Assembly (NCBI GenBank): GCA_933228675.1
Contig: OW121742.1
Span: forward strand, 129,585,561 to 129,649,560
Source: Stomorhina lunata
Lineage: Eukaryota; Arthropoda; Insecta; Diptera; Rhiniidae
Reading direction: 5' to 3'
Length of the DNA stretch: 64,000 bases
Part shown: positions 12,001 through 24,000 of the stretch, one piece after another
Layout: each line of letters opens with the position of its first letter
How positions within the stretch are numbered: position 1 is the first letter of the stretch
Made by a program: the position numbers and the translations under genes
Notes under the pieces: generated by a model
Seen by the model: the letters and a program-made list of their open reading frames with translations, nothing else
Told to the model about the DNA's origin: nothing
Databases searched by the model: none

Positions 12001-15000
12001 TAAGGGCTAACTAAAATTCTAAGATAAGTGCTGTTCAGCCTAACTGTTACCACAATTTCTATGTTACAGAGTTTATTTTAGCACTTAAGGTTTTAAGAGC
12101 AAATTACAATAAAACAAGTAAGAAAGTATTACATTCGGCAAAACCCATTAATATGATACCTAACCCAAGAAGTTTCGAAAATGCTTTATGTATTCCTTAC
12201 ATTTTAAAAATTCAGGGAATTACAATGAATTAAAAAACTGTTAAGGTATGAAAACAATTGGGACTAATTCATTAGAAACAGAACATACTTTTTTAAAGGT
12301 TTTCGGGCCTGTAAAAATATTGGTGCCATTTTCCCCGGAATTCCTACTCCTTCCCCTTCATTAAATCAATTGAAACGCGATTTCTTAGCATCATTTTTTT
12401 GCTAAGATAAAACTACTGAAATTAAATGATTTTATTCATAGTAATTCAGTTCTTCAGACAGTTTCAGTAAGATTGAGTCCAATTTTGCACTTTTAGAATG
12501 CACCCATCAGACTTCAGGGTTTGCAAAAAAGCAGCTTTCAAAAAAACAATTAAAAAATATTGTTTTCCTCTCCATCTGAAAATTTATTCCTTAGTGTTTA
12601 AAATTACATAAAAAACTAAACGACGCAAAGTGAGTTAAGATTTTCTATAGTAAACCATGTAAAGATCGAAAATAGGTTCCAGGGTTTCAAAAATACTACA
12701 TTTTTTAAAATAAATTTGAACAAACTTAATATTTAAAGTCCAGCTTATGTTTATAATTTAACTTGTTTAAAATTGTAATGTGGGGTTTATACATGTGTTT
12801 TGTTATTATAACAGAAACAAAATACATGCAAATTTGACTCAATTGTCAGCCGCTTGAGTTATATAAACCCTATTTAGCTTTGAATATTTTGTGGAGAAAA
12901 GAAGAAAATTTTTGAAATAGAATATTTTCATAAATCAAATAAAATTAAATTACTTTTCTAAAAAACTAAAATCTTTTAATCTGAAACAATTTTTACAATA
13001 GTTTATACACATACAATTCATGACATGTTAATAAATAACATATAACACGAATTTTCGAAATTAATTAAATAAAAAAAATGATTTAAATAATCACTTACAT
13101 TCATAAACAGAAATGGTTCCTTAAGTTTTCCAAAACGGATCTTGGAAAATATAAGCCATGGAAACGGTGTGTGGTAGTCTACCATGTCATTCGAATTGTG
13201 CGAACTATATCACGTCAGTCCAATTTTAACTTAAAACAAAATAAACTATTCAATTAATTTTAAAAAATTAAAAATTATCACCGCCTGATGAGGTCATAGT
13301 GGCTGTTGTCGTAAGTCGACTTTCTTCACAAAAAATTGGTCCTATATAGGATTCAACTGAAATTGTCCGATAAATTGAATTACATACATACATCCGGGAA
13401 AAAATGGCGCCAATATTAACACTTTCCCAAAAACCTTAAAAAATCATATTCACAAGAAAAAAACATTTTTCAAATTTACTCTTATACATACATTCATCCA
13501 TTGATACAATTACGTTGTGGACTCGGTTTTTATTGATTTACTCAATTTAATCACATTTTCGTACATATCGCGCACTCACACTATTTGCAAAATTTTAATT
13601 ATGTAATTTTTTGATTATTTCACGGGAAATAATTTGAGATAAAAATAAACCACTTAAAGAACATAGCCAAACACTATCAAGGTTGTTTCTTTGTCAGTTT
13701 TTAGGAGAGAGAGGTCATCCCGATTATCGCATAAATGCTGTTTTAAAATATAATATCGCCTTATCATTAAAAAAATTGCCAAATAATTACATTTTCCATT
13801 GTTTTGATATTCCTTCTAGCAGAAAAAAAAATTGAAGTAAAAATTACGAAAAGAGTCGATTACAATTTTCTCATTTATTATTCTTGGAGTAAGTAAATTC
13901 ATTAATTGTAACTAATAATATTAGTTTTCAGTCATTGAATAATGCCAATTAATGAAATAGCTTGAAAAACTAAGAATATTTAATATTTTAAAACACCTAA
14001 TTAATATAATACTTCCTTATTTGTTTGGTATTAGAAACAAAAGTGACAAATAGCTCGTTTTGTTTATAGGCTTCCGATATGTATGTACTTGTATAATAAT
14101 GTTTAGGTAAGCACTTACCAATTGGTAAAGTCAACATAGTAGTTCCCGTATTAGAATTGTTTGTCCCAGTGCTGCCCGGACCAGATGTATTTACGATACC
14201 AGCACCAGAATTATTAGTTAATACTACAGTTTGCGTTCCTCCACTTGTAGTAGCACCTGCAGGTAAGTTTACAACTGTTCCTGTAGCAGATTGAGTATGG
14301 TGTTGTTGCAATTGTTGAGGCTGTAATGTAATTGTATGCTGAGTTTGGCCTTGTTGTTGGTTTGCAGTGCTAACTGGCACTGATACAAGAAGACTTCTTT
14401 GTTGTGGGTGTGAAGGCTGTCCTGAATTTGTGTTTTGTGTTGTAACGACAGCACCACTGCTGTTATTTGCATTACTGCCTCCCGTAGCTACCACGGAAAC
14501 AGTTGAGTTTCCAGACTGTTGTTGTTGCGGTACTGCGTGTAAACTGCCACCAGTGAGTTGAAGAGAAATTGGTTGATTGAACCCCGGTATTTGAACTTGA
14601 ACATTTTGCAAACCAGGAAAATTTGCCATTGCGCCTTGTAAAGTGGAAAAATTTATGCCTTGCAAGTTAAGCGTTGCAGTTTGAGTTTGGGCTTGACTTT
14701 GTTGTTGCTGTTGTTGAGGCTGTTGCTGTTGTTGTTGCGGAGGCGGAAGATGAGGAGATTGCGACGGTAGTGGATGAGGACTAGACATAGGTGAATGTAT
14801 CGATGACGTGGCGGGAGATTGTACTAAAGTTTTCGTAATATACTGCTGTTGCGGCGTAGCTGGATGATGTTGTTGTGGTGACATGTTGGGAAGTGCAGCG
14901 CCAGCGGTAACACTTCCACTATTAAGTCTTTCTAGCAAACTTTGATTTTGGTTTTGAGATGACTGAGAGTGCTCGGAACCGGAAGGCGAAGGTGTCGCAG

Positions 15001-18000
15001 CGTTTGCCAATAATGCATTTAAGGTAGTTGAACTATTCGTATTAACTGCAGCGCTAGAAGAAACTTGGGGTACAGCAAACCCACTAGCATTTGAAGCATT
15101 AGAATCTGATCCAGGAGAAGGGGCTGCCACGCCCACAACTATAGCATTAGGGGGACCTTGCGATGTATTATTAAGAGAATCTCTCCGAAGGGCGTTAGCT
15201 AAAACACGTTGCTGTTGTAAACCACTATTGAGTATTTTTATACTCCCACCACTAGATCCAGTTGCACTTACCGTACTTAATGTATAACCTCCATAATTTG
15301 TGCTATTGGTCATGATAGCGGGGGGTGATGCTAATTGTGATGCTAATGCTGACATGGACACACGTACTGTTGTTTGTGGTTGCTGATCTTGTTGTGATTG
15401 TGTATGCTGTTGTTGGTGAATGTGGAGTTGCGATTGATGATGATTTTGTTGCTGTTGAGTGTGATTAGATGGCTGATTAAGATTTACAGCTATCAAATTA
15501 CCCGCAGCATTTGTTCGAAATGTTGCAGTTGTGCCGCCATTCCCAGAACTGCTGCTGCTTACGATATTAATTTTACGTCCGGGATTTAAAAGATTCTGCA
15601 AAACTTCATTGTGTTTGCGTAGCGATTGATTTGGCACTGCTTGAGTTGATGTAGATTGAACGAAATTATCTGTTGTAACATTCTGTGACTGTTGTTGTTG
15701 CTGTGGATTGGATGCATGTTGAACCAATGCAATGTTCTGTTGTTGAATTGGTTGTTGATTTTGTCCTGTAGAAGTAGTAAATGTACCACTGGCTACAGGA
15801 GTGCTCGTCATTGCTGCGGGAGCGCTATTTAGTAAACTTAATATGGAAGCATTGCTTGAACTTTTTAATGCCGTCGCAGCAGTGGAAGTGTTGGGAATTG
15901 AAGCTAGAAATTATTAAATTTAAAGAATGTTCATTAACTTTTAAAAAATATTAGTAAATTAATATAAATTACAGTTTTGTTGTTGCTGTTGTTGTTGCCA
16001 CTGATTTGCACTATTCATAATGCTGGTAACAATAGCGCTAATAGCTGGATTAGCCTGCAACGTGTTTGTGGTACTAATAGATCCGCCAGGATTTCCAGAG
16101 ACTATATTTGTAGTGTTGGTAGAATTGTTGGCAGTGCTTTGTTTATGAACTATCTGCTGCTGATTCGTATTAGAAGCAATAGGTGCTGCCTTTAATTGTG
16201 CTTGCTGGAAGTAACGAATTGAAAAAAAATTAAAATACCTATTATAATCGAGAAATAACTTCTTACCAAAATTGGCACGTTAGAACTAAGTTGTGTTCTG
16301 AGAGCAGAATTCTGCGTCGATTGTACAGTATTCATTTGAGAAGTTGTAATAACCTGAGTCTTTTGTTGATTCGTAGATGCAGGCTGTATTGTAATTCCAG
16401 CATGTTGCAGCGCTTGAGCAGTTTGTTGCTGATGAATTGTTTGAGAACCACTTGCTGAATGTTGTTGCACAAGTACCAAGGAACCATTACTTAAGCTGAG
16501 TTGGTGCGTCGTTGTCGATGGTGCATTATTATTAACACCTGCAACTCCAGTTGAGGATGGAAGATTACTAGTTATTTGCTGCAATTGAATGTGATGAGGT
16601 CCACCTGAGATGCTACTGGTGTTGGTTGTAGTAGTGTTGCTGCTATTATTAGAAGAAGTGGCAGTGAGTGTAGCATGTTGCAATTGTACTGTTGCACCAT
16701 TGGCATCTATAAATTGTGTTGTGGCCACTTGTTGTTGCTGATGCAATTGTTGGTGTCTAAGCACATGCTGAACGGCAGCTACATTGTTTCCAGTAACATT
16801 CACTATGTTAATATTTTTAGCAACATTTTGTTGCTGTTGATGTTGCACTGGTTGCGTCTGAGGTTGTATGGTATTGGTATTTAAATGTTGCACGGTTGTT
16901 GGTAATAAATGCTGTTGTTGTCCACTTGGACCAACAACGACCAAATGTTGCTCTGGTTGTTGCTGAGTAATAGTTTGTTGCATTACATGTTGCTGCTGTT
17001 GTTGAGCTGCTAACAGCGCTGCTTGTCTTTGTTGTTGCATTTGTAATTGTTGTTGCTGCAATAACAGTGCTTGCCTCTGTTCCGGTGTTATTCCAGTATG
17101 GGTAATTTTTGGCAAATGTCCTGGTACCAAATGAGTTATTTTAACAGCTTTACGTCCTTCCTCAGTAAATATTTCTGTGAATTGTTGAATATAACGATTT
17201 GCATGTACTCTCGTTCCCAAGGGAAAACGGCAAGATTCACCATTACGTATACCCTCCCTGTAGTCGCGATCCACATACAATTCTCCCAGGTATTCAGAAT
17301 TTGATGGCCTTTGAAAAATAGACAATTTAATATGATAAACAACCCGTCGTCCCTCATTGTCATCACGTTCCGTTTCCAAAATATACTCTTCAATTAATTG
17401 CGGTTGACAATCAGTAGTTTCTCGTGGTCGTTCATTTGTCTTTGCATATTTTTCGACACTTATTAATTGATCTGGAACTTTAAGATTGGCTGGATAATCA
17501 AGTCTTGGGGGTCTTATAGGTCTTATAACATCTTTAGGTCTTTTCGGAACTTTCGAGGCAAATGAATTAAGCATAGTGGCACTAACTAAAGGATTAACGC
17601 CACCATTTGTAGTAGATAAATTCGCAGCTGAAGTCGACGACAACCCAATTCTGGGTCTAGTTCGTAATCTAGTTAGATAATCACATAACTCAAGCCCATA
17701 ATGATGGGTAAACTGATCTAATTTTCTTTTGCGATTGATAGAAATTTGAGTATATTTCTTCATTTGGCGCCTTAATTCGTGAGAATTAAAAATTTGCTTT
17801 TCGTGCTGGGAATTGATAGCAAATCTACCTATATTTGGATCCGGATCTAAGCAAAGTGGTTCCGCAGTAGCCAAAACCATTTGGCTCTCCAAAGCTAGTT
17901 TATCTTCAGGCGCACAACTAGATGTAGCCTGATTAACAGTTGTCGCAACATGCTGGACATCAGCAAACAGTGTTGCGTTGGTGGGTCTCAATAACACGTG

Positions 18001-21000
18001 CCTCGTATCACAGATATTTGTTGAGGTGGCAAATGTTTGTCGAAAGTCGCGTATTTGAGCTACCACACAACCGGCGTAGAAAACATTAGGTTTAGAATAT
18101 ATACGTGGCGATCCCGTACTATCATCTTGTGGAGCTTGTAAAGTTATTGCAGTAGCTGAAAGCATATCCATTAAGAAGTCTGGTACTACTTCGCGATCAA
18201 CGCACTGAAGCAACTGATCATTTTCATAGGGCCACCGCAAAACTTCAACTAATGAATATTCGCATGAGTTTAATATATCAGAAGGTGGAATCTCTGGTAA
18301 ATGATCATATGCAGATTTTTGCTTTAAATCTGGTGGTATCGAAGATGGATATAGTTTACTTGAATTAGAACTGCTGTTGTTGATGATAATATTCGAGGTG
18401 CGACTAGAAACGTTTTTAAAGGACACTGAACTGGTCGATAAAGATGATGAAGATAAAGCAGAAAAGGAAGACGATTGCTCTCCATCTGTGTCAAGCATCA
18501 CATGGCGATCATCGTAGAACAAACACAACGCGTAACCTTTATTACCAGGGTATAAATTAATAACGATGGTATTAAGTCTTTCCGATTCAACAACACGCTC
18601 TAATATAAATGAACGTGTACGCTGTTTAATCTAAAAGCACAAAAAATAATATGTTTTAATTTCTATAATTGATAGGTGCATCAAGAAAAATTAAATTATT
18701 TTTATTCCCTCCATAAACCATTTTTTGTTTTGTAAAATACAGTGAAAAATGTCATGTCTTGATACCATTATGCATACAAAATAAATAAGAGAGACGGTTA
18801 ATTCCTACCATATGTAAAGCGTTTTATACAGCACTGAGGTGAAATTCGGACCGATTGTCAACAAATTAGCATGTTTACCTTAATGCTTATAGACATATCA
18901 GTTTCTTATATTCATCACACAAATATTTTATCAGGGTCAAATGTAAACCGATTGTCACAAAATTTCGAATATCGGTTTTTTTACAAGAAAAGTGTCAGTA
19001 AATAAAAATAAAAGAAAAAATTATCTACTGATTTATTACTGTTTTTGAGAGTTCCATAGCATTAAACTTTAATGCTTAAGTAATTTAATGATTAAAGAAA
19101 TTTTATAATTAGTCTAGTATCAGAGTTATGATCAAATATAAACCGGTTTAACGAAATTTGATACAATCATTATTGTTCGTATATACAATATCCCGCTAAA
19201 TTTTATTTAAATATAGTGTATATTTTCGGCTGTGGCTGGCAAAAATCCTAATTCCGGTAATTGTAATCTGTACCAGAGAAGAGCAATGAGTATCCGAAAA
19301 ATGAGTAGAGTAAAATCATGAGTTATAATTTTTTGTATTCATACGCATTCATACTTATATGCAAGGAATAATTTTTGCTCATATCCATTCGTATCCAAAG
19401 ATGGAAATTCAATTTATATTTAAATTCAGAAGTACGTACGATGTTTTTGGTTTTGACTCTGCTTTACCTCATGTATACACCCTATGCAAAATAAGTATAA
19501 ATGACTCTCCAATAGAAGTATATCCTAAAAAAGATCGTGTTTGAAACAAATATAAAAAAACTCAAGCAGAGAGTCTAATTTCGTGGCTCTCGTCGCTTTG
19601 TATATCGACGCAAGAATTAAAGAACGCTGTAGCGGACAAAACATAAAATGTTTACCAGAGGCAAAAAACCTGTATGAATGTATAATTCATATCCAAAAAC
19701 TATACATCTTAGGAACATGATTTTAAAAACGAATTTTTATTTTTTTTTTTCGCTTTATATATTGGCTGTAAACATTTCATCTCAAACTAGTCTTTATTAG
19801 CCTTACAACAAAAAAGACGCTGGTATATTTCAAAACGAAGACGGCGTAAATGATTTTTTTTTTTCATCATACAAATATGGGACCGGGGCCAATCGACGCA
19901 TTTTTTTTTTCTGATAAAAATTATACAAAAAAACGTATTTTCAATTTTTTTCAGTTACTTGGTTTGTCAGTTTATTGTTGCGACGATAGATAGTTTATTA
20001 AAAAGACGTGTGATCACTTATACTTTAAAATGAATGAATATAATGCATAATATTCATCCATTGCTCTTGTCTGATCAGTAAATTGATTACAAGCTTTACA
20101 AGAACTGACAGTTAGCCACCAGTTCAGACAAACGGACTTTGTCAAATTCAATAGAGAAGTAATTCTGAGACTTCTATAAAATCTCAGACAACAGACTCCT
20201 ACTTAAAATGTAATCTAAATGTAAAATGTTGATGGTTGTGAGTTCGAGTCTGCTTGGGTTCATATCATAAATTATGTTGCGAATTTATAATTTTTATAAA
20301 TAAGATTAGCAATTGCTAGGAATACTGTAAAAAATGATGTTACACATATCACATAGAATGCTGCATTTTCTTTCCCGCTACGGTCAATTGTTAAGAATGT
20401 GTGTGAAGATAAATTCGAATTTAACTAGCAAAGACAAAAACCGCAATTTTTAGCAGATTCGATTTTGCAGTCAACAGTGCACTGTAAACAGTTTAACAGT
20501 AATATTAAATACTTTATTGAGTTAGTTAAAAGTCTTTTGACAAATTTAATTCCTAAAATAATCTTGAAATTTTATAAAAATAAGTTTTAAAATTATATTT
20601 TTTTAAAAAAATTAAATTTTACACGAATGCTACTATATGCAGCGGGTACTTCAAAGGCTCCTAATTGACACTGTAAATTTAATTTACAAGAATGCTAATG
20701 AGCGTGATGTAAGTTGGAAAATATTTAAAAAAATAAGGATCCTGCAAGGAAAGCTCATTTATTCAAGAAATTTGTGCGACTTAATTTTGTATCCAATGGA
20801 AAATATTTAAAAAAAACTAAGGATCCTGCAAGGAAAGTTCATTTATTCAAGAAATTTGTGCGATTTAAGTTTGTATTCAATGAAAAATTTATTGTTTAAT
20901 ACATTTTTTTTAATAGCAGACGATTTAAAGGATGCTGATATAAGTATACCTAGTGAATTGCTTTCTATATTTTTATTATATAGCTGGCATCCGGAACTGG

Positions 21001-24000
21001 AAAATTTTGTGGTTGCAATAGAAAGTCGTAATTTATTGCCAAATTTGGAACAATTAAAGAACAAAATATTGGAAGAAGAGCGGTGTATTAACAAAAATAG
21101 TCAACATAACAAGAATCAAGTGTTTTCAATTAAAAATAGAAACAAGAATTTTAATAACAAGAATGCAACAAACGTAAGTAATTAAAATAAATACAAAATG
21201 AAATGCCTTAGTTGCAGTAAGAAAGAACACTTGCGTTCACAATGTTAAGTCTGAAATAAATCTGGTGTTAATAAAGATTCTGATATGTTCTTAATAAATT
21301 CGTCCATTAACAATAATGATATAAATTAATGGCTATTGGATAGTGGAGCCTCTTCACATGTATGTCTGGAAAAAGGATTATTTTCAAGTATGTTGTTGTT
21401 GTCGTAACTGCAATATTATTGTTAATATAAATGCAGTGGGAAAAATTTTCAGGTATGCAAGAATAAAGTAGTGATGTAGCACTAGCACCTGGTGACAAAT
21501 TTAATGCCATGTATTAGCAAGAAGGTTGAAAAAGGATATTTAATCAAATTTCAAAACGATAACGTGGCAGTATTAAATGGAATTCAATGGAATTTGTAAT
21601 GTAATCTCATAGGAATCGAATAAGCAAAGTTAGATGGAAGCAGAATACATTGCTATGTGTCAAGCCGTAAAAGAAATCAGTTTCTATTGAATTTGACTGA
21701 ATGAACTTGGATTTAAAAATTTATTCTAGAAACCTGCAGTCTTATCCCAAGATTAATTCTGGAAAATTACTTACACAGTATTAATAAAGACCCTTCGAAG
21801 TACCCGATCCTTATAGTAGCATACGTGTACAATTCCACTTTAGGTCATTTTTAAGTCCATACAACTTCCCAGATTTAAAAAAAATTAAATTTCCAAAATT
21901 AAAAAAAATCAGTAAAATCACTTATAGTGTCTTTTTAAGTCAGATTTCTTCGAATCTAGTCTCGTTCTAATAAATGCCTTTTTTGAATCTTACTATTTTA
22001 TATGATTTCATTATCAATTATTACATCCTTTTGAATGCATTTTTGTAAAATATTTGACATTTATTTTAACGAGTAAACCGCTTTAAACATTGTTTGCCAC
22101 CAGATTGAGCTTCTCATTTTTGCAACTTCACTTAGTTGTCAAATTGTCTTCGACATAAATACTTCGTACACTTTGGCTTTTTATATTTCTTAAGCCTTTA
22201 CAAGATTGGAGCTAAATAGTGTCGATTAGGATCTTTTGGAGCACACGCTCCAAATAGTGGTATACGTGTACAATTCCATTTTTGGCCATGGTTATGTAAC
22301 TACATCTTGTAAATTATCGGTTCAATTAAAATTAATTACTTTCAATTAAATTGCATGGGCACCGCTATTAACATGTTTTCACTACCTAAACTCAAAATTT
22401 GCATTTTAACGTAAAATAATAAAAAAAATGAGCTGATATTTGGTTTAAGTACAAAGTAAATATAGATTAATAAAGAACAGGGATACAAAAACACAAAGAG
22501 AAAACTATGGTAAATAATTTCGTCTAACTGAATCCATCATCCATAGGTGAAAAAAGTAAATGAGTAGTGTTTAGTTAAAAAATGGTCTAGTGTAGTGTTC
22601 AGTTAAAAAATAATGAACTGACATTAGCAGCAGGTGACTCGGTGTGCTGTTTAAGTCCGGGGCGGGAAAGTAAATGCAGCATTCCAATCTGATATGTGTC
22701 ACATAGTTTATTCAGCCTACGTACCAATTGTTTTTACTACTTTAAAACCCATAAACTTGCAAAATAATTTATGATATGTACTAAAGCCCGACTCTAATTC
22801 ACAACCATCAACATAAAATTACTGGTTCAACTAAAACTAATTATTTTAAACTAAATTTTAAATTTCGGATTTAATTATGCAAAAATGTTTTTTAATAAAT
22901 TGCCTTCATATATGTATATAGTACCCAGGTTTTTCAATGTTTATAGCTTTTTGTATGAACATTTAAAAAAAATCTTGGAGAAAATTGCCAAAAAGAAAAT
23001 AAAAATAATTACGAAAAAATGTTCTTCTATAAATTGTAAAGTACCCAGATTTTATAATGTTTATACTTTTTGTATAAAAATTAAAAAAAAATCTTGGAGG
23101 GAATTGTCAAAAAGTAAATAAAACCGACGAAGAAAATTAAACTTACCCCAGCTTCGGAAAATAAATTAAAATCATTTGCTACCAACTGCAAAAAATTATC
23201 CTTAATGCGCTCATGTATGTTGAAAAACTTTTGTGAAATATTTTCTCGCTTTGAAGCACTGCTTGTTGAAGATAAAATTGTATTGCCGGAATTTGTTAGG
23301 CCACTTGAAAATCCCAAACCAGAAGAACTTGATACTGACCGTGAAATAGACGGTGAATGTGAACATTTTGTAGATGACGAATCTTTTATTTTTTGCCTCT
23401 TACTTGGCGAAGATGTGGGAGAACTAGTTGCACTAGGAGATGTTAGTAAATGAGAATTGTGAGGAAGATGGTTATGCTGATTGTGGTGTTGCTGAAGATG
23501 ATGATTAAGAGTAGAAGACGATGTTGAAGAGGAAGGACGCTTATCAGCCTTTTTGTTATTATTATTGTGATTGCTACTGTTATTATTATTATTATGAGAA
23601 CCACTATTATATACACCTGGCGGAGTAGATAGCAACAAATCCGGTACAATAGGAGATGGCGAGGTAATTGTATTAAAGATAGAGAATGATGTTTGTTGTA
23701 CTGGTTGTGGAGATGGACGAGATTGTGGTATGTGTTGTTGTATAGAAGAATTAGAAAGTGGTACTGGTTGGGTCAAAATTACAATGCTATCCAAGTTAAG
23801 AGAAGATTCTTTTTGATTTTGACTTGCGCTATTCGATGAAGACTTAAGCAATGTATTAGTTGGAGCTAGTAACTCAACTGGAGGTTGATCAGCAGGATTT
23901 GAAGGCTCCTCATCATCTTCGAATATACAAAGAGGAGGTTGGCTGGGAATTTGGGAAATATTACAATGCAACAAACTGTTATCAATTAGAGAGGATTTAG

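Larger units (their letters stand above)
10927..12046 (-). mobile_element. Decayed Tc1/mariner-type transposon
   Basis: The left terminus 'caattaggctgaaaagaac' is matched by the reverse complement of the right terminus, 'cagttaggctgaacagcac'. The element is about 1.1 kb and contains a transposase remnant on the minus strand (11364-11540). It lies inside Spt20 intron 5 in the same orientation as the gene. The TA target duplication typical of this superfamily is not evident, so one or both ends may have lost bases. A direct duplication at 11702/11829 has expanded its interior. Confidence 0.75.
9889..14118 (-). other. Spt20 intron 5 (about 4.2 kb), transposon-rich
   Basis: It contains a complete MITE (10359-10788), a Tc1-like relic (10927-12046) and the start of a dispersed repeat at about 12113. 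The remainder (about 12300-14100) is AT-rich with no recognised gene. Confidence 0.75.
18631..23146 (-). other. Spt20 intron 2 (about 4.5 kb), repeat-rich
   Basis: Positions 18631-20227 show no recognised element. Positions 20228-22812 hold two inverted copies of one repeat with a gutted copia element between them. Positions 22918-23120 hold a diverged tandem duplication reaching to within about 30 bp of the splice donor. No protein gene is nested here. Confidence 0.75.

Noticed and set aside
15398..17393. Several open frames of 60-85 codons overlapping Spt20 exons 3-5
   Set aside because: They are out-of-frame or opposite-strand shadows of CAG/CAA-rich coding sequence.
18631..20227. Search for an extra Spt20 exon between exons 2 and 3
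   Set aside because: Exons 2 and 3 already join in phase 0 at conserved sequence (KDNFLQL... to IKQRTRSF...), and no open, Spt20-like segment was seen in between.
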